This document shows, piece after piece, positions 1 to 11,850 of a stretch of DNA of 64,000 bases; within the stretch, counting starts at the first letter, position 1, and the number at the start of each line of letters is the position of its first letter. Made by a program: the position numbers and the translations under genes. The notes under the pieces are model-generated. The model did not search any database, was not told the origin of the DNA, and was given only the letters and a program-made list of their open reading frames with translations. The stretch lies in NCBI GenBank assembly GCA_947311845.1, contig CAMZMU010000041.1:135384677-135448676 (forward strand). The letters run 5' to 3'. The stretch is from Poa pratensis. Lineage: Eukaryota > Streptophyta > Magnoliopsida > Poales > Poaceae.

Positions 1-60
1 TTGGCAATCGGCAACAATCAACCTCCGAAACACACTTCCTCCTGGTGAATCTGCAAACTC

Positions 61-340
61 TGCATATGACCTTGACTCTAAGCATCCTGATACATCTCAT
101 TCCTATCTAAGCAGCATGCGCTCAAGCAACCCGTGGTCTAGTTTAATCTACGTGAACCTAAATGTGAAGATGTTTGTATTGTAATTTCGAGTAACCAATA
201 GATCGAGCAACCTAGCAAGCGGTGAAGAAAATGCATATCGAGCTACACATTCTTATGTAGCCTTGGGAAGGCCTATCCTTGCGTAGCTAGACATGTACTA
301 TTTCACCAACCATCCATTTGTTGCATGGCTCTTTACTAGC
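61..340. repeat. Dispersed duplication, copy A
   Basis: This block is recognisably similar to 2455-2680 in the same orientation. Shared strings include CATCCTGATACATCTCATTC, a 'taacca..gA.c.agc.tagcaa' stretch, 'CATtCTTATGTAGC.TTGG' and 'CAACCAT.CATTTGT'. No protein could be assigned to either copy. It may be a duplicated untranslated region of a lost gene, which is inference. Confidence 0.55.
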
Positions 341-2390
341 TATGAGCCTATGACTCACGCCATCACGAGAAAACAAGAGAAAAATGATACAGGAGTAGAG
401 CTGACTTTTACCAGTTAGTATTAAAAATGATCAGTTCAAGAATAAGCAAATAAGCCAGCTATTTTATCATAATCCGATTAATGGTGAAAAATTTGTAGTT
501 AGTCATTAGAGCATAGTTTGAGTCATTGTGAAGGTTCGGTTGAAGTGTGTGTACACCAATTACTTTGTGAAAAACAGGTGACCACATATGTAAACTAATT
601 GTCGTCATCACAGAGTGACCAAAATGCTCGCGCATGGCAACTTGGTGACTCACTTTTCGTGTTTCGCAACTTGGTGACCAAAGCGCACATTCGCGGCAAT
701 TTGGTGTACTAAACCTGTGTTTTTACTCTTAAATATACTTGTTGTTAAGCATGTCAACTATGCAATTTATTCGTGATTAGAATGAAAGCAAAGAAAATAA
801 CATAAAAAGCAACTACTGAATAAAACCAATCGTCTGAAGACAGATACTTGGATTCTTCTCCCCATTTTAGTAGGTAGATTCTAATTGGGAGTATTCAAAG
901 AGGAAATATTGGTTTTTCCTTTTTTTATATTAAAAATAGCATCCCAGGGTGTCTGAATTAATGTTTTCTTAAACAAAGAACAATTTTCATCAGCTTAATT
1001 CCATAAAGAAAGCAAATCATTCATTTTATTATAAACCTAGTGATCTAATACAAGCCTAATTAAACACATATCGTTCAACATATTGTGCATTTGATCTTCA
1101 GGAAGCACATGAAAGAAAATATCTAAATCAGCTTATGCACAAATAAGGAAAATGTTGATTATGCTATTACACAACAGTATTTTGACGACTTCGGAATAAT
1201 CCCAAGAAAAGCGATAAAACAATCACATAGAACAAGAAATCAACCTCAACCACAGGAATAATCGAAGGCAAATCTAACAACAACGTATCAGATTCCTATC
1301 CAAAATCCCCGTTGAACTTAACACTACAACGCATCAAATGAATGCAGAAACAATCAAACAACGGGAATCTGATAAAGCACAAGCATTGAACAAAAAAGCA
1401 GCGAATCCAGCTGTTTGAATCTCCCCCAAAGCGAAACAAAACATATCACATCAAACCACATGAGAAAAAAAAACTGTAGTGCTGAGAGAAATGAAGGATG
1501 CGTCATCAAAGCGGCAACGGTCGTCCGAGCAGCAGCGCTCGCTGCAGTGACCCGCAACGATCACCACCTCGCTCTGTGGAACCCTAGAAACTCAACTAAA
1601 TCCACATTGTGGACGAAAGGAACCAACAAGCCATGGATCGCCTTAGGCATCTTTTTTTTTTAGGATCAGCTGAGGCTAATTTTCTTCCAGCAAACAGTTG
1701 GAGACTTTAACAATTTTCACGCATGCAAAGCCGGCTCAAAGACACCATGTGCCTTGGCACTGCTAGCACGAAACAACTTCACCCACTGACTGTGGCATCC
1801 AATTGGCGGAAACACAGGAAACAATCCTAGGATTTTTCTCCTAACGAAGAGAGATCAGAAAGCTTGGCACTGGATTCCGAAGAACCGGTACGGAAGAAAG
1901 CAAAAATATTTCGGGGAAACCCTGCGCCTTTGAAAAGAAGATTAAAATAAATTGAACAAAAGGTTTCAGGTCTTACTTGACCACAAATCTTAGTAGGTAC
2001 AGATCATATTTTGTTCTATGTATCCATGAATCTCCAGAGGGCTGTATACCTTTGAAAATCAGAATGTTCATTTGCTCTAACTGTTCCAAGCCGAGGCGAC
2101 AAAGGCACCTCGAAGAATAGTGGTCTTTGAAAAAAATAGCGTGCCATTAATTATTATATTTTCAAGAGTTGAGATTTGAGCTCACATAGATATCAGTCAT
2201 AACTTCATATTTTGTCAAAATGACTTTGTATAGCATGTCAGTTGTTTAGTTGATCTGGCAACACGAGCCCTGTAAACATATAATTTTCACTGTCAACTTG
2301 CTCTTCCCGATACAATTCAAGGGTTTTGGAGACTATCATGGTTAGATTGAAATTGTAGTATTTTCTTGGATAATAATTGGTGCACCAAGT
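341..2390. other. Gene-poor stretch, no supported gene
   Basis: No convincing coding region was found. The motif GCAACTTGGTGAC and close variants recur three times at about 625-700, a style often seen near Mutator-type termini, but no paired terminus was found. On the minus strand about 1650-1250, a short GC-rich piece is followed by T-rich sequence resembling a 5'UTR intron of a grass gene; no coding exon follows, so it is not called as a gene. Confidence 0.4.
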
Positions 2391-2454
2391 GTTTTTCCAG
2401 TGATCTGTTGTCCCGGGCTTGAAGACAACGTTGTCCGATGTTTTAATTTTGCGC

Positions 2455-2680
2455 TGAGTCTAAACATCCTGATACATCTCATTCCTATACAACCAACATG
2501 CGGTATCATACTTATAATTGTATTCTGCGGTAACCAGTGGACAAGCCTAGCAAAGTGTGAAAATGAATACTTGACCATACATCCTTATGTAGCTTTGGAA
2601 GGCATGCCCTTATGTAATTGTGTGTGCTCTCTGCTACGCCGCCAACCATGCATTTGTGTCATGACTCTTTAATCTCTACA
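2455..2680. repeat. Dispersed duplication, copy B
   Basis: Second copy of the block at 61-340, in the same orientation and about 2.4 kb away. Similarity is interrupted by small indels, so the duplication is not recent. Confidence 0.55.
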
Positions 2681-2790
2681 ATATCTAACCTCCCTAGGAT
2701 TGGAGCTTGGAGGTTGAACCACGTGGCAGTCTCTCATTGGTTCCTAATAAATACATTGGTGTACATCACATTAAGGTTAGCATAATAATA

Positions 2791-3177
2791 TTTGTTGGTT
2801 TAGCTGGACATAAATTTAGCGATGAATTTTTTTACCATCGCAGATAAATCTACGAACCGCTCTTCTATTAAACCATCTCTAATAGCTTACATATTTTAGG
2901 GTTTAACTACTTTTTAGGAAATTTGAGTCCAAAAAACCTTACTCCAACAACCATAATTGATGTAAATTTTGTCCAAATTTATTGAATAATACTATTTGTT
3001 GGTTCAGCTAGACAAAATTTAGCAACTATCGCAGACGAATCTACGAACCGCTCTTCTCTTAAACCATCTCTAATAGCTTCCATATTTCAGGGTTTAACTA
3101 CTTTTTAGGACATTTGAGACCAAAAAAGCTTACTCCAACAGCTGTATTTGATATAAATTTTGTCCGAATTTAATTAG
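2791..3177. repeat. Tandem direct duplication, about 204-bp unit
   Basis: Unit 1 (2791-2994) and unit 2 (2995-3177) both begin TTTGTTGGTT(T/C)AGCT and share ATCTACGAACCGCTCTTCT, AACCATCTCTAATAGCTT and GGTTTAACTACTTTTTAGGA. The units differ by scattered substitutions and one small indel. They are AT-rich and non-coding. Confidence 0.75.
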
Positions 3178-4649
3178 TGCAGTACAAAAAACACCTTGTG
3201 CTGCAAAATACAACACTCGGTCTGCTGCTATATGGAAAAGTAAAACATGGGCACGCCAACTGCTAATTCAAAGTTTCATGTTGCCCTCCCGCCTCTTCTC
3301 TGGTGAACGCGCTGCCTCCTCTGTCATTGGTTTGGCCTCGAACTGTCCGCTCCATCACAACTCTTATTGATTACACCGTGAATTCACCACCTTTGCCCGA
3401 AGGCACATTAGGGATTCAACCTTGAGGGTTGTGTTGCTCCCCCCCCCCCCCCACGCGGCCACCATCGCTTCTTGGTTATTCATAGATTCGGCCGAAGAGC
3501 CACTCGAGAAGCCCTCCTCTCCTCCCCTCCTCACCGTGCCCCCTCCTTCCCTACAAGCACACGCACGAGCGGTGCATGCAAGCTCTGCCTCCGGATGCAC
3601 CTTGACCAACCCCATCTCCCTATGACTCCTTTGCCTCCATGCACAAGGCGCAGGGCTCGCCTCGTTTGGAGATTAAGAAATTTGAAGTTGTTACTTTTGC
3701 ATTATATGTCTATGAATCTATACTGATCATGTATGTATGATCGACTAATTTTATTCCGACAAGCATGTCATGTATCGATCACCGCGATAGTACCTTTGAG
3801 CGCAGCAAAGCGCGCCATCCCTTCTAGTAGATATTTATACAACTATGACTCCGGCACCCTCCCAAGGAAGGAAGAGAAGAAAAGGCAAACCAAGTATGGT
3901 ACGCAGGATGCAACCTCCAAAAAGACCCAAAGTTCAGTTGTGTACATTGCGAAAAAAAGAAAAAACTGGGCAGGATCAGAGGGTTGATGTTTGGTTTGAC
4001 TGTGCTTTAGACGAAGGAAGCGAGGAACATGCAGCACGGCCCATAGCCATAGGTAAGATGGGAATCTTTTTTCTTTTTGTTGCCTACGGGTTTTGTAACA
4101 CCTAGACACTTTCAGTCCTGGCGGTAGTTAAACCTGGTATTGCCCATAGTAAGGGTATATAAAATGGGGTGACGTCACCCTTCTCGTAGAGTTGCCACGT
4201 CGGAGTTTCGCTTAGTTGAAGGAGAGAGAATGAAAAAATAGAATGTTGTCTCTCTTAGCTAAGATATGGTCTCTTAGAAAATAAGAGAATACTATTTTCT
4301 CCGTAGAAGCAGAATTTTCTACTAAAATATAAATAATTATCAGTAATTGTTAGGAATGGCAATTGGAGATAATGCATTGTATAATTACATCTTTTGACTT
4401 CTTTAAATGATGTGGATGGCTAAAGAAGACTCGTCTTACCATTGTACATGCCCTACGGGCCACATGATGGGCTCATGGTGCATGCCACCGACATTGAGAG
4501 CGCCAGGATACTAACATGTCAATTGATACTAATTCTGATCCTAGTATACGTTTAAGTAGGCATGTGACGCCCATAGGCAGATGGTAATAAAACCACCAAG
4601 GATGATGAATAATGCCACACTAAATTAATGACGGAAATGTATTCAACAT
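3178..4649. other. No gene seen; contains a 14-nt poly-C run
   Basis: Short overlapping open frames occur around 3360-4100 on both strands, but none shows a recognisable domain or plausible codon pattern. A run of 14 C lies at 3439-3452. Confidence 0.4.
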
Positions 4650-4906
4650 TACTCCCTCTGTTTAATTTTATATGGCGTTTAAATCATAACGAGTCAAAAA
4701 TCATGTGAAGTTTAACCAGACTTTAGAAAAACTATTAAGCTCTATAACGTCAAATCAATCTTATTAGATACATCATTAAATATATTTTCGAGTACAACAG
4801 TAGAATATTATAATTATTGATATCATTTCTATAAAATGGGCCAAATTGTACATTATTTGATTTTAGAAAAAAGTTACACCACTTGTTTTCAGAAAGGGAT
4901 GTAGTA
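4650..4906. mobile_element. Stowaway-like MITE, decayed
   Basis: The left end reads TACTCCCTCTGTTTAA and the right end is an imperfect inverted counterpart (AGAAAGGGATGTAGTA). TA dinucleotides are at both edges, as expected for the Tc1/mariner-derived Stowaway superfamily. The interior is AT-rich and has no coding capacity. The divergent right terminus indicates age. Confidence 0.55.
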
Positions 4907-5430
4907 CATCATTCAATATAGAGTACTTGACTTGTCGTTGCATGGACGTTATATCTAGGCTACACTCTTCTCACGACTTTTTTTTTTCAAGAATACATCC
5001 TGGAAGGTGCATCAAATTTCATAGGAGAAGAGGCCAAAACGGCTGGTACATTTCCAAGCAGGTTACACGATACAAACACTACGTCACATGGTGACAACAC
5101 AACGCACACTAGCCGAACCATAAGAACTCGCCGTGCACCGTCTCAAGGAGACGATACACTTAGCTTCTAGGCCGTGTCACAACCGAAGAAGGGAACTCCA
5201 GTAGGCTGACGCCAACGGCCAAGATGTCACAAGCCAACGCATCGTTCGCCCATAAGCGACTAGGAGTCTGCGAGTGAGCGGCGGGACCGAACCAGACCGG
5301 AGGAGACGTCGACCGAGAAGTACCATCGACGATGTACTTAGCGCCTACGAAGCCCACCCTCATGACTTGTTTGGAAGCCACGCAGGACATGGGCGCAAGT
5401 CCCATGAATTCTACCATCGTCAGAACAGAA
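4907..5430. other. Unique flank, paralogous to the upstream flank of the second RING gene
   Basis: No gene is supported here. The last part (about 5355-5430) matches 24385-24460: both contain CAAGTCCCATGAATT followed by TCTAC and a C(A/T)GAA(C/T)AGAA string. This places the stretch as the original upstream neighbour of the first RING-H2 gene, now separated from it by the LINE/Athila insertion. Confidence 0.5.
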
Positions 5431-5597
5431 TTTTTTTTTAGATAAAGGGATTTTATTACTTAAGAGTTTTAAGCATTACACCCGGCTTCTGCATAACAAG
5501 GATGCACACAGCCACAAGTTCACGAGCTCACGAGTCCCCAAAACAGAAGATAAAAACAAGACGGATTACATATCATGATGAGAAATTGTAAAGCCGT

Positions 5598-7070
5598 TTA
5601 AGTAGGTGGTAAGTCGATCCGAAGCCTATGTTGCCATCCGTGCCGGGAGAATAGCTCCCTGGCCGCCACCTCCAAGAACAAATCTTGGTGCTCTGCACGC
5701 TGCAGGGCCGACCAAGTCCTTAGCGTTGTTGTACACCGATAAATAACCTGCATAAAAGAAGCATTTTTATCGTTAAAAACCTTGTCATTTCTACATAGCC
5801 ACATCGACCAAATAACGGCAATCGCTCCCACCCTGCTGAATAGTTTAAACCTAGGATCAACCCCATTTAACCAGCTGCCAAAAATGTTTGCAACAGAGCT
5901 TGGGGGATGTAAGGTAGAACCTATCTGGATGGCTGACCATATAGACCTAGCAAACTCGCACTGAAAGAATAAGTGGTTAATAGTCTCGTCATGTTGACAG
6001 AAGACACACTTTTTACTTCCATGCCAATTGCGTTTGGCAAGATTATCTTTTGTAAGAATTACACCTCGACGGAGATACCACGCAAACACCTTGGTTTTAA
6101 GCAGGATCTTCATCTTCCAAATCTTGTTATTGTCCCTAATATCGACTGGTATTTCGGGTACGATTAGTGCTCTATACATGGAATCAACCGAGAATTTACC
6201 ATTCTTCGTAAGATTCCATTGAAATTTATCTGGACCTTCCGATAGATGTATGGAATCCAATCGGATGAGCAAAGCATTCCAAGATGCTTGTCTTATTCCA
6301 AGTAAACTTCTCCTGAACGAAACATTTGGTGGGGAGGAACCCAACACCTTGGCGACCGTGTCGCTCTTGTTTCGTACTATCGCATATAGAGCCGGATATT
6401 GTTCTCTAAGAGTTGTTTGGCCTAGCCATTTATCCTCCCAGAATCGAATTTCCGATCCATCCCTAATTGAAAAAAATCCTTGTGGGAAAAAATACTTTTT
6501 GGTAGCTATGAGGCCAGCCCAGAAGTGTGAATCACCAGGTTTCCAAAGAACCTGAGATACAGCTTGATTTCCCACATACTTTTTCCTAAGGAGGGATTGC
6601 CACACTCCATCTTCAGAAAGAAGCTTGAAGAGCCATTTACCTAGCAGAGCTCTGTTCTTGACCTCAAGGTCATGAACTCCGAGCCCTCCTTGATCTTTAG
6701 GGCAGCAAACCACACTCCACTTAGTCAGCCGATATTTTTTCTTCTCACTATCCCCTTGCCAAAAGAATCTAGACCGGAAATAATCCAATCGTTTTAAGAC
6801 TCCTTTGGGCAACTGGAAGAAGGAAATCATATACAGTACCATGTTCGATAGTACCGAATTTATGAGAACCAATCTTCCACCAAGAGATAAGAGTTTGCCT
6901 TTCCAGCTATTTAAACGTAATTGAAGTCTTTCCTCTACCCTTTTCCATTCAGCATTTGTAAGTCTCCGATAATGAATCGGAATACCCAAATAGTTGATGG
7001 GAAATTGTCCTTGCTCACATCCGAAAAGTTCAGCATACAAGGTGGCATTTTCTTGAGCCTCCCAAAGCAA
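5598..7070 (-). pseudogene. LINE ORF2, C-terminal RT region and zf-RVT domain
   Basis: A 490-residue open frame carries the end of the reverse transcriptase (RLxLRLNSWKGKLLSLGGR-type segment near residue 50), then the RNase-H-less tail typical of plant LINEs. It ends with a zinc-finger RVT domain (W..KxPxKxxxFxWxxxxGxxxT followed by C..C...E...H....C, about residues 315-375). It overlaps the frame at 6935-7453 in another phase, showing a frameshift in what was one ORF2. The C-x2-C-x7-H-x4-C motif is intact. Confidence 0.85.
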
Positions 7071-7972
7071 AACAATTCACTTTTATGGAAATTAATCTTA
7101 AGACCCGAAAGTTGCTCGAAAGCTGACAAGATCAGCTTTAAGTTACGAGCTTTTTCGATATCATGTTCCATAAAAAGAATTGTGTCATCGGCATATTGAA
7201 GGATCCATAAACCACCATCGACTAGATGTGGAATCACTCCTTCAATTTGGCCCTCGGTTTTTGCGCGTTCGATCAAAATGGCCAACATATCAGCCACTAT
7301 ATTAAATAGTATTGGCGATAACGGGTCACCCTGTCTAAGACCTTTTTTCGTTTGAAAGTATTTGCCAGTGTCATCATTGACCTTGATGGCTACACTTCCT
7401 CCCGAAACAAAGGAATCTATTAACACGCACCACTCCTCAGAGAAACCTTTCATTCTGAGGGTCTACTGAAGGAAAGACCATTTGACTTTATCATAGGCTT
7501 TTTCAAAGTCAATTTTGAGAATTACCCCATTCAACTTTTTCCTATGTAGTTCGTGAACTGTTTCATGTAGGATCGCAACTCCATCAAGAATGTTGCGACC
7601 TTGCATAAAAGCCATCTGAGACGGACGAACCACATGATCTACCACACTGTTTAGTCGAATCGTAGCCACTTCGGTAAATATTTTAAAACTAACATTAAGG
7701 AGGCATATAGGTCTAAATTGTTGAATCCTTTCTGCCTCGTTAACCTTAGGTAATAAAATTATCTCACCAAAATTAAGCCGAAACAACTCAAGTTGTCCCA
7801 TATGAAGACAAGCGAACAGTTGCATTAGATCATACTTGATAACATCCCAGAAGTTCTGGTAGAACTCGGCTGGGAAACCATCAGGTCCAGGTGCTGAATT
7901 ATGTTTCATTTGGAAAACCGCCTTTCTCACTTCTTCCTCCGAGTAGGGTTTAGTGAGTAGGCCATTTTCCAC
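6935..7972 (-). pseudogene. LINE ORF2 reverse transcriptase, frameshifted
   Basis: Two abutting frames (7463-7972 and 6935-7453) together carry the canonical LINE RT blocks. These are an APGPDGFPAEF motif, a 'RPICLLNVSFKI' block, a 'KIDFEKAYDKVKWSFL' block, 'GLRQGDPLSPILFNIVADML' and the catalytic YADDTILF. A stop/frameshift near 7455-7462 separates them. The enzyme would copy LINE RNA by target-primed reverse transcription; this copy cannot make a continuous product. Confidence 0.9.
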
Positions 7973-8516
7973 GTCTGAAACCTGGGTATATCTTCTGTCC
8001 GAGACTCATCCAAAGTGAAGTTTCCTTCCTCTGGGGCCCCGAACAGGCCTTTATAGTAATTTGTAATATACGACTTTAGTTGTTCGTGGCCCTCAATCGT
8101 CCCCTCATCCTGGACAAGCGAATGAATACGCTTTTTCCGGTGTCTGACATTGGCAATGCCATGGAAATATCGAGTATTCGAATCCCATCTAGGATGAATT
8201 GGGCTTTGGAACGTTGATACCATTTTTACTCTTCCTCTCGCAGTAGCTTTGCTATCTGTGCATTGGATTGGCTCTTTAACTCAATCTCTTGCGCGGATAG
8301 TAAACGAACTTCTGCTAGTGCTTCCAGAGCATCAATTAAGGAGGAAAGTCGTTCCTTCTCTTTCTTAAGTAAACCAGAAGTATGACGAGCCCATCCAACG
8401 AGGTGTGTCCTTAAAGCACGTATCTTGTTGTTCCACCGCTGGATAGGCGTATCACCCGCAACTGGTCTTTCCCATATTCTAGTAACCATCTCATGGAAAC
8501 CTCTCGGTGCAACCAT
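7927..8516 (-). pseudogene. LINE ORF2 linker between endonuclease and RT
   Basis: Two short frames (7927-8223 and 8226-8516) are separated by a stop at about 8224. They hold the Lys/Glu-rich linker with a 'SxxHPRWDSNTRYFHGIAN' block characteristic of plant L1-type ORF2, which lies between the nuclease and RT domains. Confidence 0.75.
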
Positions 8517-9226
8517 CCAAGCTCAAACTTGAATCTTGGTTTACACTGTGGTCTAGGGGTACCAGTGGTCATTAGAATGGGAGCATGGTCTGACAGACCC
8601 TCAATACGTTCTAGAGCCCGTACCGACACCAATGGGAACCTATCTTCCCACTCAGTATCCATCAGTACACGGTCCAGTTTCTCGTATGTCGGTTCAGGGA
8701 GAAAATTAGCCCAAGTGAACTGTCTCCCTACCATTGTTATCTTTCTTAAGTTCAGGATGTCAATGACTGCATTGAACAAAAGAGGCCAACGGTTGTCAAC
8801 CCGCCCTCGACTTTTCTCAAATGGAAACCGTAGCAAATTGAAGTCCACTCCAATGATAAGAGGGTGTGGATTATCTTTTGCCAAGTTTACCATTTCACAG
8901 AGAAAGGAGGTCTTAGCCACATCGTGGGCCGGCCCATACACGGCAACAAGACTCCAAATGAAATTGTCGGATTTATTACGGATGTGTATTTTAATATGAA
9001 AATCACCATCCGTAACGTCCAATACTTCCATGGAATCAGTCCTGATGCCAAGTAAAATGCCTCCGGAGCGGCCATGAGGGGGACGTGAGAACCACTCAAA
9101 CTCTATACCGTCTGAAAGGCGGTTCAAAAGAGATTGCGAGAACTCACGTCTACCCGTCTCAGAAATAGCTAAAAAATCCAAATTATGGTCCCGAATACAA
9201 CCAGCAAAGTGCAAATGTTTAGCCAA
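8411..9226 (-). pseudogene. LINE ORF2 apurinic-type endonuclease domain
   Basis: A 271-residue frame matches the exonuclease-endonuclease-phosphatase fold. It shows an N-terminal 'FLAISETG' block (E as metal ligand), 'GVDFNLLR' (the usual family form is GDFN; here a V precedes DFN), 'RQFTWAN' and a terminal 'SDHAPIL' with the catalytic D and H. In L1-type LINEs this domain nicks target DNA. Its C-terminal end runs out of frame into the linker. Confidence 0.88.
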
Positions 9227-9364
9227 GTCACCAAGACATCTTCTATTGCAAACATGCCATTCATTGGGAAACCGTGGGGGGTTTCGATAGCTTGTTCCGT
9301 TTCCGGGACTTGTTGGAGATAGATTTAGATTTCCGACCAGATGCTTTTAACTCATACAATGAGC

Positions 9365-10327
9365 TCAATCCGTCGTCATCCAAACCTCCCTCCAGCACTT
9401 CACCAATGAGATGAGAAAAAGCTGACCATCTGATGTGGCAATCACTTCTTCTTCATCAATATAGGTGGCTGACAACTCAGTCGAGACTTTAGGAATAACC
9501 GTGCACCGGTCAAATTCCATATGTCTCAAGACATTAGTTGAAACATGAATTTGATTTTTACTACTACCAAGATTAACTCCTACACTACTAAGCTTTGAAT
9601 GAATTGACTGAGGAGAAAAAGAAAGAAAAGATTTCGACGACATCTCCATACCAGAATAGTCCAAGTTGCGCACCGCTTTGCGACGCATGGCCTTCATCAT
9701 GGAGTCTTCGTCAGTCACAGAAGCCCCATCTACCTCCACCCCGAACCTCTCGCTGCGGCGAGACGGAGGTGTGGATGGCGTGATGACGCCTCCCACAGCG
9801 AGAGAAGCCGTCGTGGAAGCAATGGCGGGGGTCGGCATGGTCGAAGTAGCAGCCAACCCCGCCATCATAGCAGCATCAAGTGGAGCATCGTGAGGCGGGT
9901 GTGTCCGTGTCGGAGTCGAGACCACACCCAACTCAACATCGTCGTGGGCCAATCCATCCTGGGAAGGCTGTGGTGAAGAAGAAGCCCCCCCCCCGGAGAT
10001 CAGCCCAGCAGTGCTGTCCAACGCCGCGCCCAGCACCGGAGGCGCAGTCGCAGCAGCGGCTGCCGCAGCCCTGCCTTGAGCAGCTCCATGCGCCACCCTC
10101 CCTGGCGATCGCGGCCCGAGATGATCGTCCAAGGTAGACGAACGGCCCAGCCCAGGAGCCAGAGTTGGCCCACCCGGGCTGCTCCCAGGCGCACCACGGC
10201 CCAGCCCAGCAGCGGCCGCTGCAGTTGGCGGCCCGCAGTTGGCCGGCGAAAGGCCAACATAGCCTGCTGTAGCCCCGGTCGCAGCACCCAGAACCGCAGC
10301 GCTAGGAGGAAAAGGCCCACTGGCTGC
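9365..10327 (-). pseudogene. LINE ORF1, C-terminal part, cut by the Athila insertion
   Basis: The frame continues across the LTR boundary but only the part up to 10327 belongs to the LINE. It encodes an Ala/Pro-rich stretch followed by 'TDEDSMMKAMRRKAVRNLD' and 'MEFDRCTVIPK', segments also present in the second LINE at 63421-63958. ORF1 of plant LINEs encodes an RNA-binding protein, usually with a CCHC knuckle. No knuckle is seen here, so the N-terminal half is missing or lost. Confidence 0.7.
10323..10327. repeat. Target-site duplication (GCTGC), left
   Basis: The 5-bp GCTGC directly precedes the left LTR and is repeated exactly at 20722-20726 after the right LTR, defining a complete LTR-retrotransposon insertion. 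Confidence 0.92.
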
Positions 10328-11839
10328 TGATGACCCACAAGTATAGGGGGTGTATCGCAGTACTTTCGATAAATAAGAGTGTCGAACCCAACGAGGAGCA
10401 GAAGGTGCTGGCAAGTAGTTTTGATCAAGAATTCACTGTAAAAGCTAGCAGACAGGTTTTCAGTAGTATTCGAAACAGCAGGTAAAAACAGTGCAAGTAA
10501 ATAAACGAGCGCGGCAACAAATGCAGCGAGTGGCCCAATCCTTTTGAGTGCAAAGGACAAGCCGAGTGTGTTACTTATAAGAGACAAATGTTCCTGAGGA
10601 CACATGGGAATTTCGTCAAGTGCTTTCGCTTCGTGCAACTGGTTAATCTTCATTGTTTTGATAAGTGTTGTGTGGGTGAATCTATGCTAACGCACCGCCC
10701 TTCCTAGGACTAATACGCACTTGTGATTATACCCCCTGCAAGCATCCGCGAATGCAGAAAAGTAATTAAGATAAATCTAACCACAGCTTTAAACTCTGAG
10801 ACCCTACGCTCCCTCGTGCACTATCTTACTAACGGGGGTTCAGGTTTCTGTCACTCCGGCAACCCCTCAACTAGCAAGCTAGGTACACGATGCATTCCCC
10901 TAGGCCCATAAAGGTGAAGTGTCATGTAGTCGACGTTCACATGACACCACTAGAAGAATGACACCACAACTTAAATATCAAACCATTAAATATTAACGCA
11001 GCATTATTTCACTACTAACAACATGACTTCCCCATGTCCTCAAGAACTACAAACTACTCACAAGACATCATATGGATCATGATCAGAGATGATATGGCAA
11101 TGAATAACAATCTGGACATGAACACTAATCCACCAAACAAACTCAATAGCATCAATAACAAGGAGTAATCAACACCGGGAGAGTCTCCCCAATGAACTAG
11201 ACAAGGTACAGCCCTAGATGTTACAGCAAGATGGATGTGGAGTCGGTGGAGATGATGGTGATGGCGCAGTGGATGGTGGTGATGATGATCCCGATGAAGT
11301 CCAGCGTGATGACGATGACGATGGCGATGATTTCCCCTCTCCGGGAGGGAATTTCCCCGGCAGGATCTCCCTGCCAGAGAGCTCTTTCTCTCTCGGTGGT
11401 TTCCGTCCCGTGGAGGCGGCGGAATATTTCGTGGACGTACCCCCCGTGCTTAGGTTTTCGGGAGGCAGATATACGCGAAGAGGCAACCTGGGGGGTGGAC
11501 CCAGGTGGCCACGCCATAGCTGGGCGCGGCCCACAGGCCAGCCGCGCCCAGGTGTGGCGTGGGGCCCACCTGGCCCACCTGGCTGCCTCCTTTTGGCTGC
11601 CTCCGGCATCTGACATTATAAGACCCCAGAATTGGTTTCGTGATTTTTGGAGTTCCGCTGATATGTTGACTTGACGACGCTTTTTCCAGCAGAAACCTGA
11701 CTCCGGAAGGATAATTCCCAATAATCATCAAACATGCAAAATAAGGCAAAATAACATAAGTATCATGTATTAATATGAAATATAAGGATAGATAATGACA
11801 AATTATGATATAAAATAGTGATGCAAAATGGACGTATCA
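10328..11839 (-). repeat. 3' LTR of the Athila-type element
   Basis: 1512 bp, beginning TGATGACCCACAAG and ending GACGTATCA on the plus strand. It is essentially identical to 19228-20721, with a constant offset of 8900 up to about 11434. It retains 17 bp around 11514-11531 (within CCATAGCTGGGCGCGGCCC) that the other LTR lacks. Confidence 0.95.
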
Positions 11840-11850
11840 ACTCCCCCCAA
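11840..11850 (-). other. Polypurine tract of the Athila-type element
   Basis: On the minus strand TTGGGGGGAGT lies directly against the 3' LTR start. This is the expected RNase-H-resistant primer for plus-strand DNA synthesis. Confidence 0.8.

Larger units (their letters stand above)
5431..10327 (-). mobile_element. LINE (non-LTR retrotransposon), 3' portion, minus strand
   Basis: The element reads on the minus strand. A poly-T run (5431-5439, the poly-A tail) follows an AT-rich 3' end, and inside it lie a zinc-finger RVT tail, reverse transcriptase, endonuclease and the C-terminal part of ORF1. It continues at 20722 after the inserted LTR element. An imperfect target duplication is visible: CAGAACAGAAT at 5421-5431 and CTGAACAAAAT at 21071-21081. 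ORF2 is broken by several frameshifts, so the copy is inactive. The LINE without the insert is about 5.2 kb and appears 5'-truncated within ORF1. Confidence 0.88.

Noticed and set aside
1354..1663. Open frames on both strands suggesting a small gene
   Set aside because: No domain, and the minus-strand reading looks more like a 5'UTR/intron; not enough support for a gene.
5160..5417. Minus-strand frame whose 'CDILAVGVSLLE' vaguely resembles the kinase 'DVYSFGVLLLE' block
   Set aside because: Only this one short block is suggestive; no APE, HRD or glycine-loop motif is nearby, so it is not called as a kinase relic.
10000..10653. 217-codon minus-strand frame spanning the LTR boundary
   Set aside because: It reads from the Athila LTR into the LINE and is an artefact of the insertion; the same LTR part recurs upstream of gag.
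11214..11749. Several overlapping long frames on both strands within the LTRs
   Set aside because: They are low-complexity His/Asp-rich or Pro-rich translations of a GAT/GAC repeat region, repeated in both LTRs; no start context or family match.
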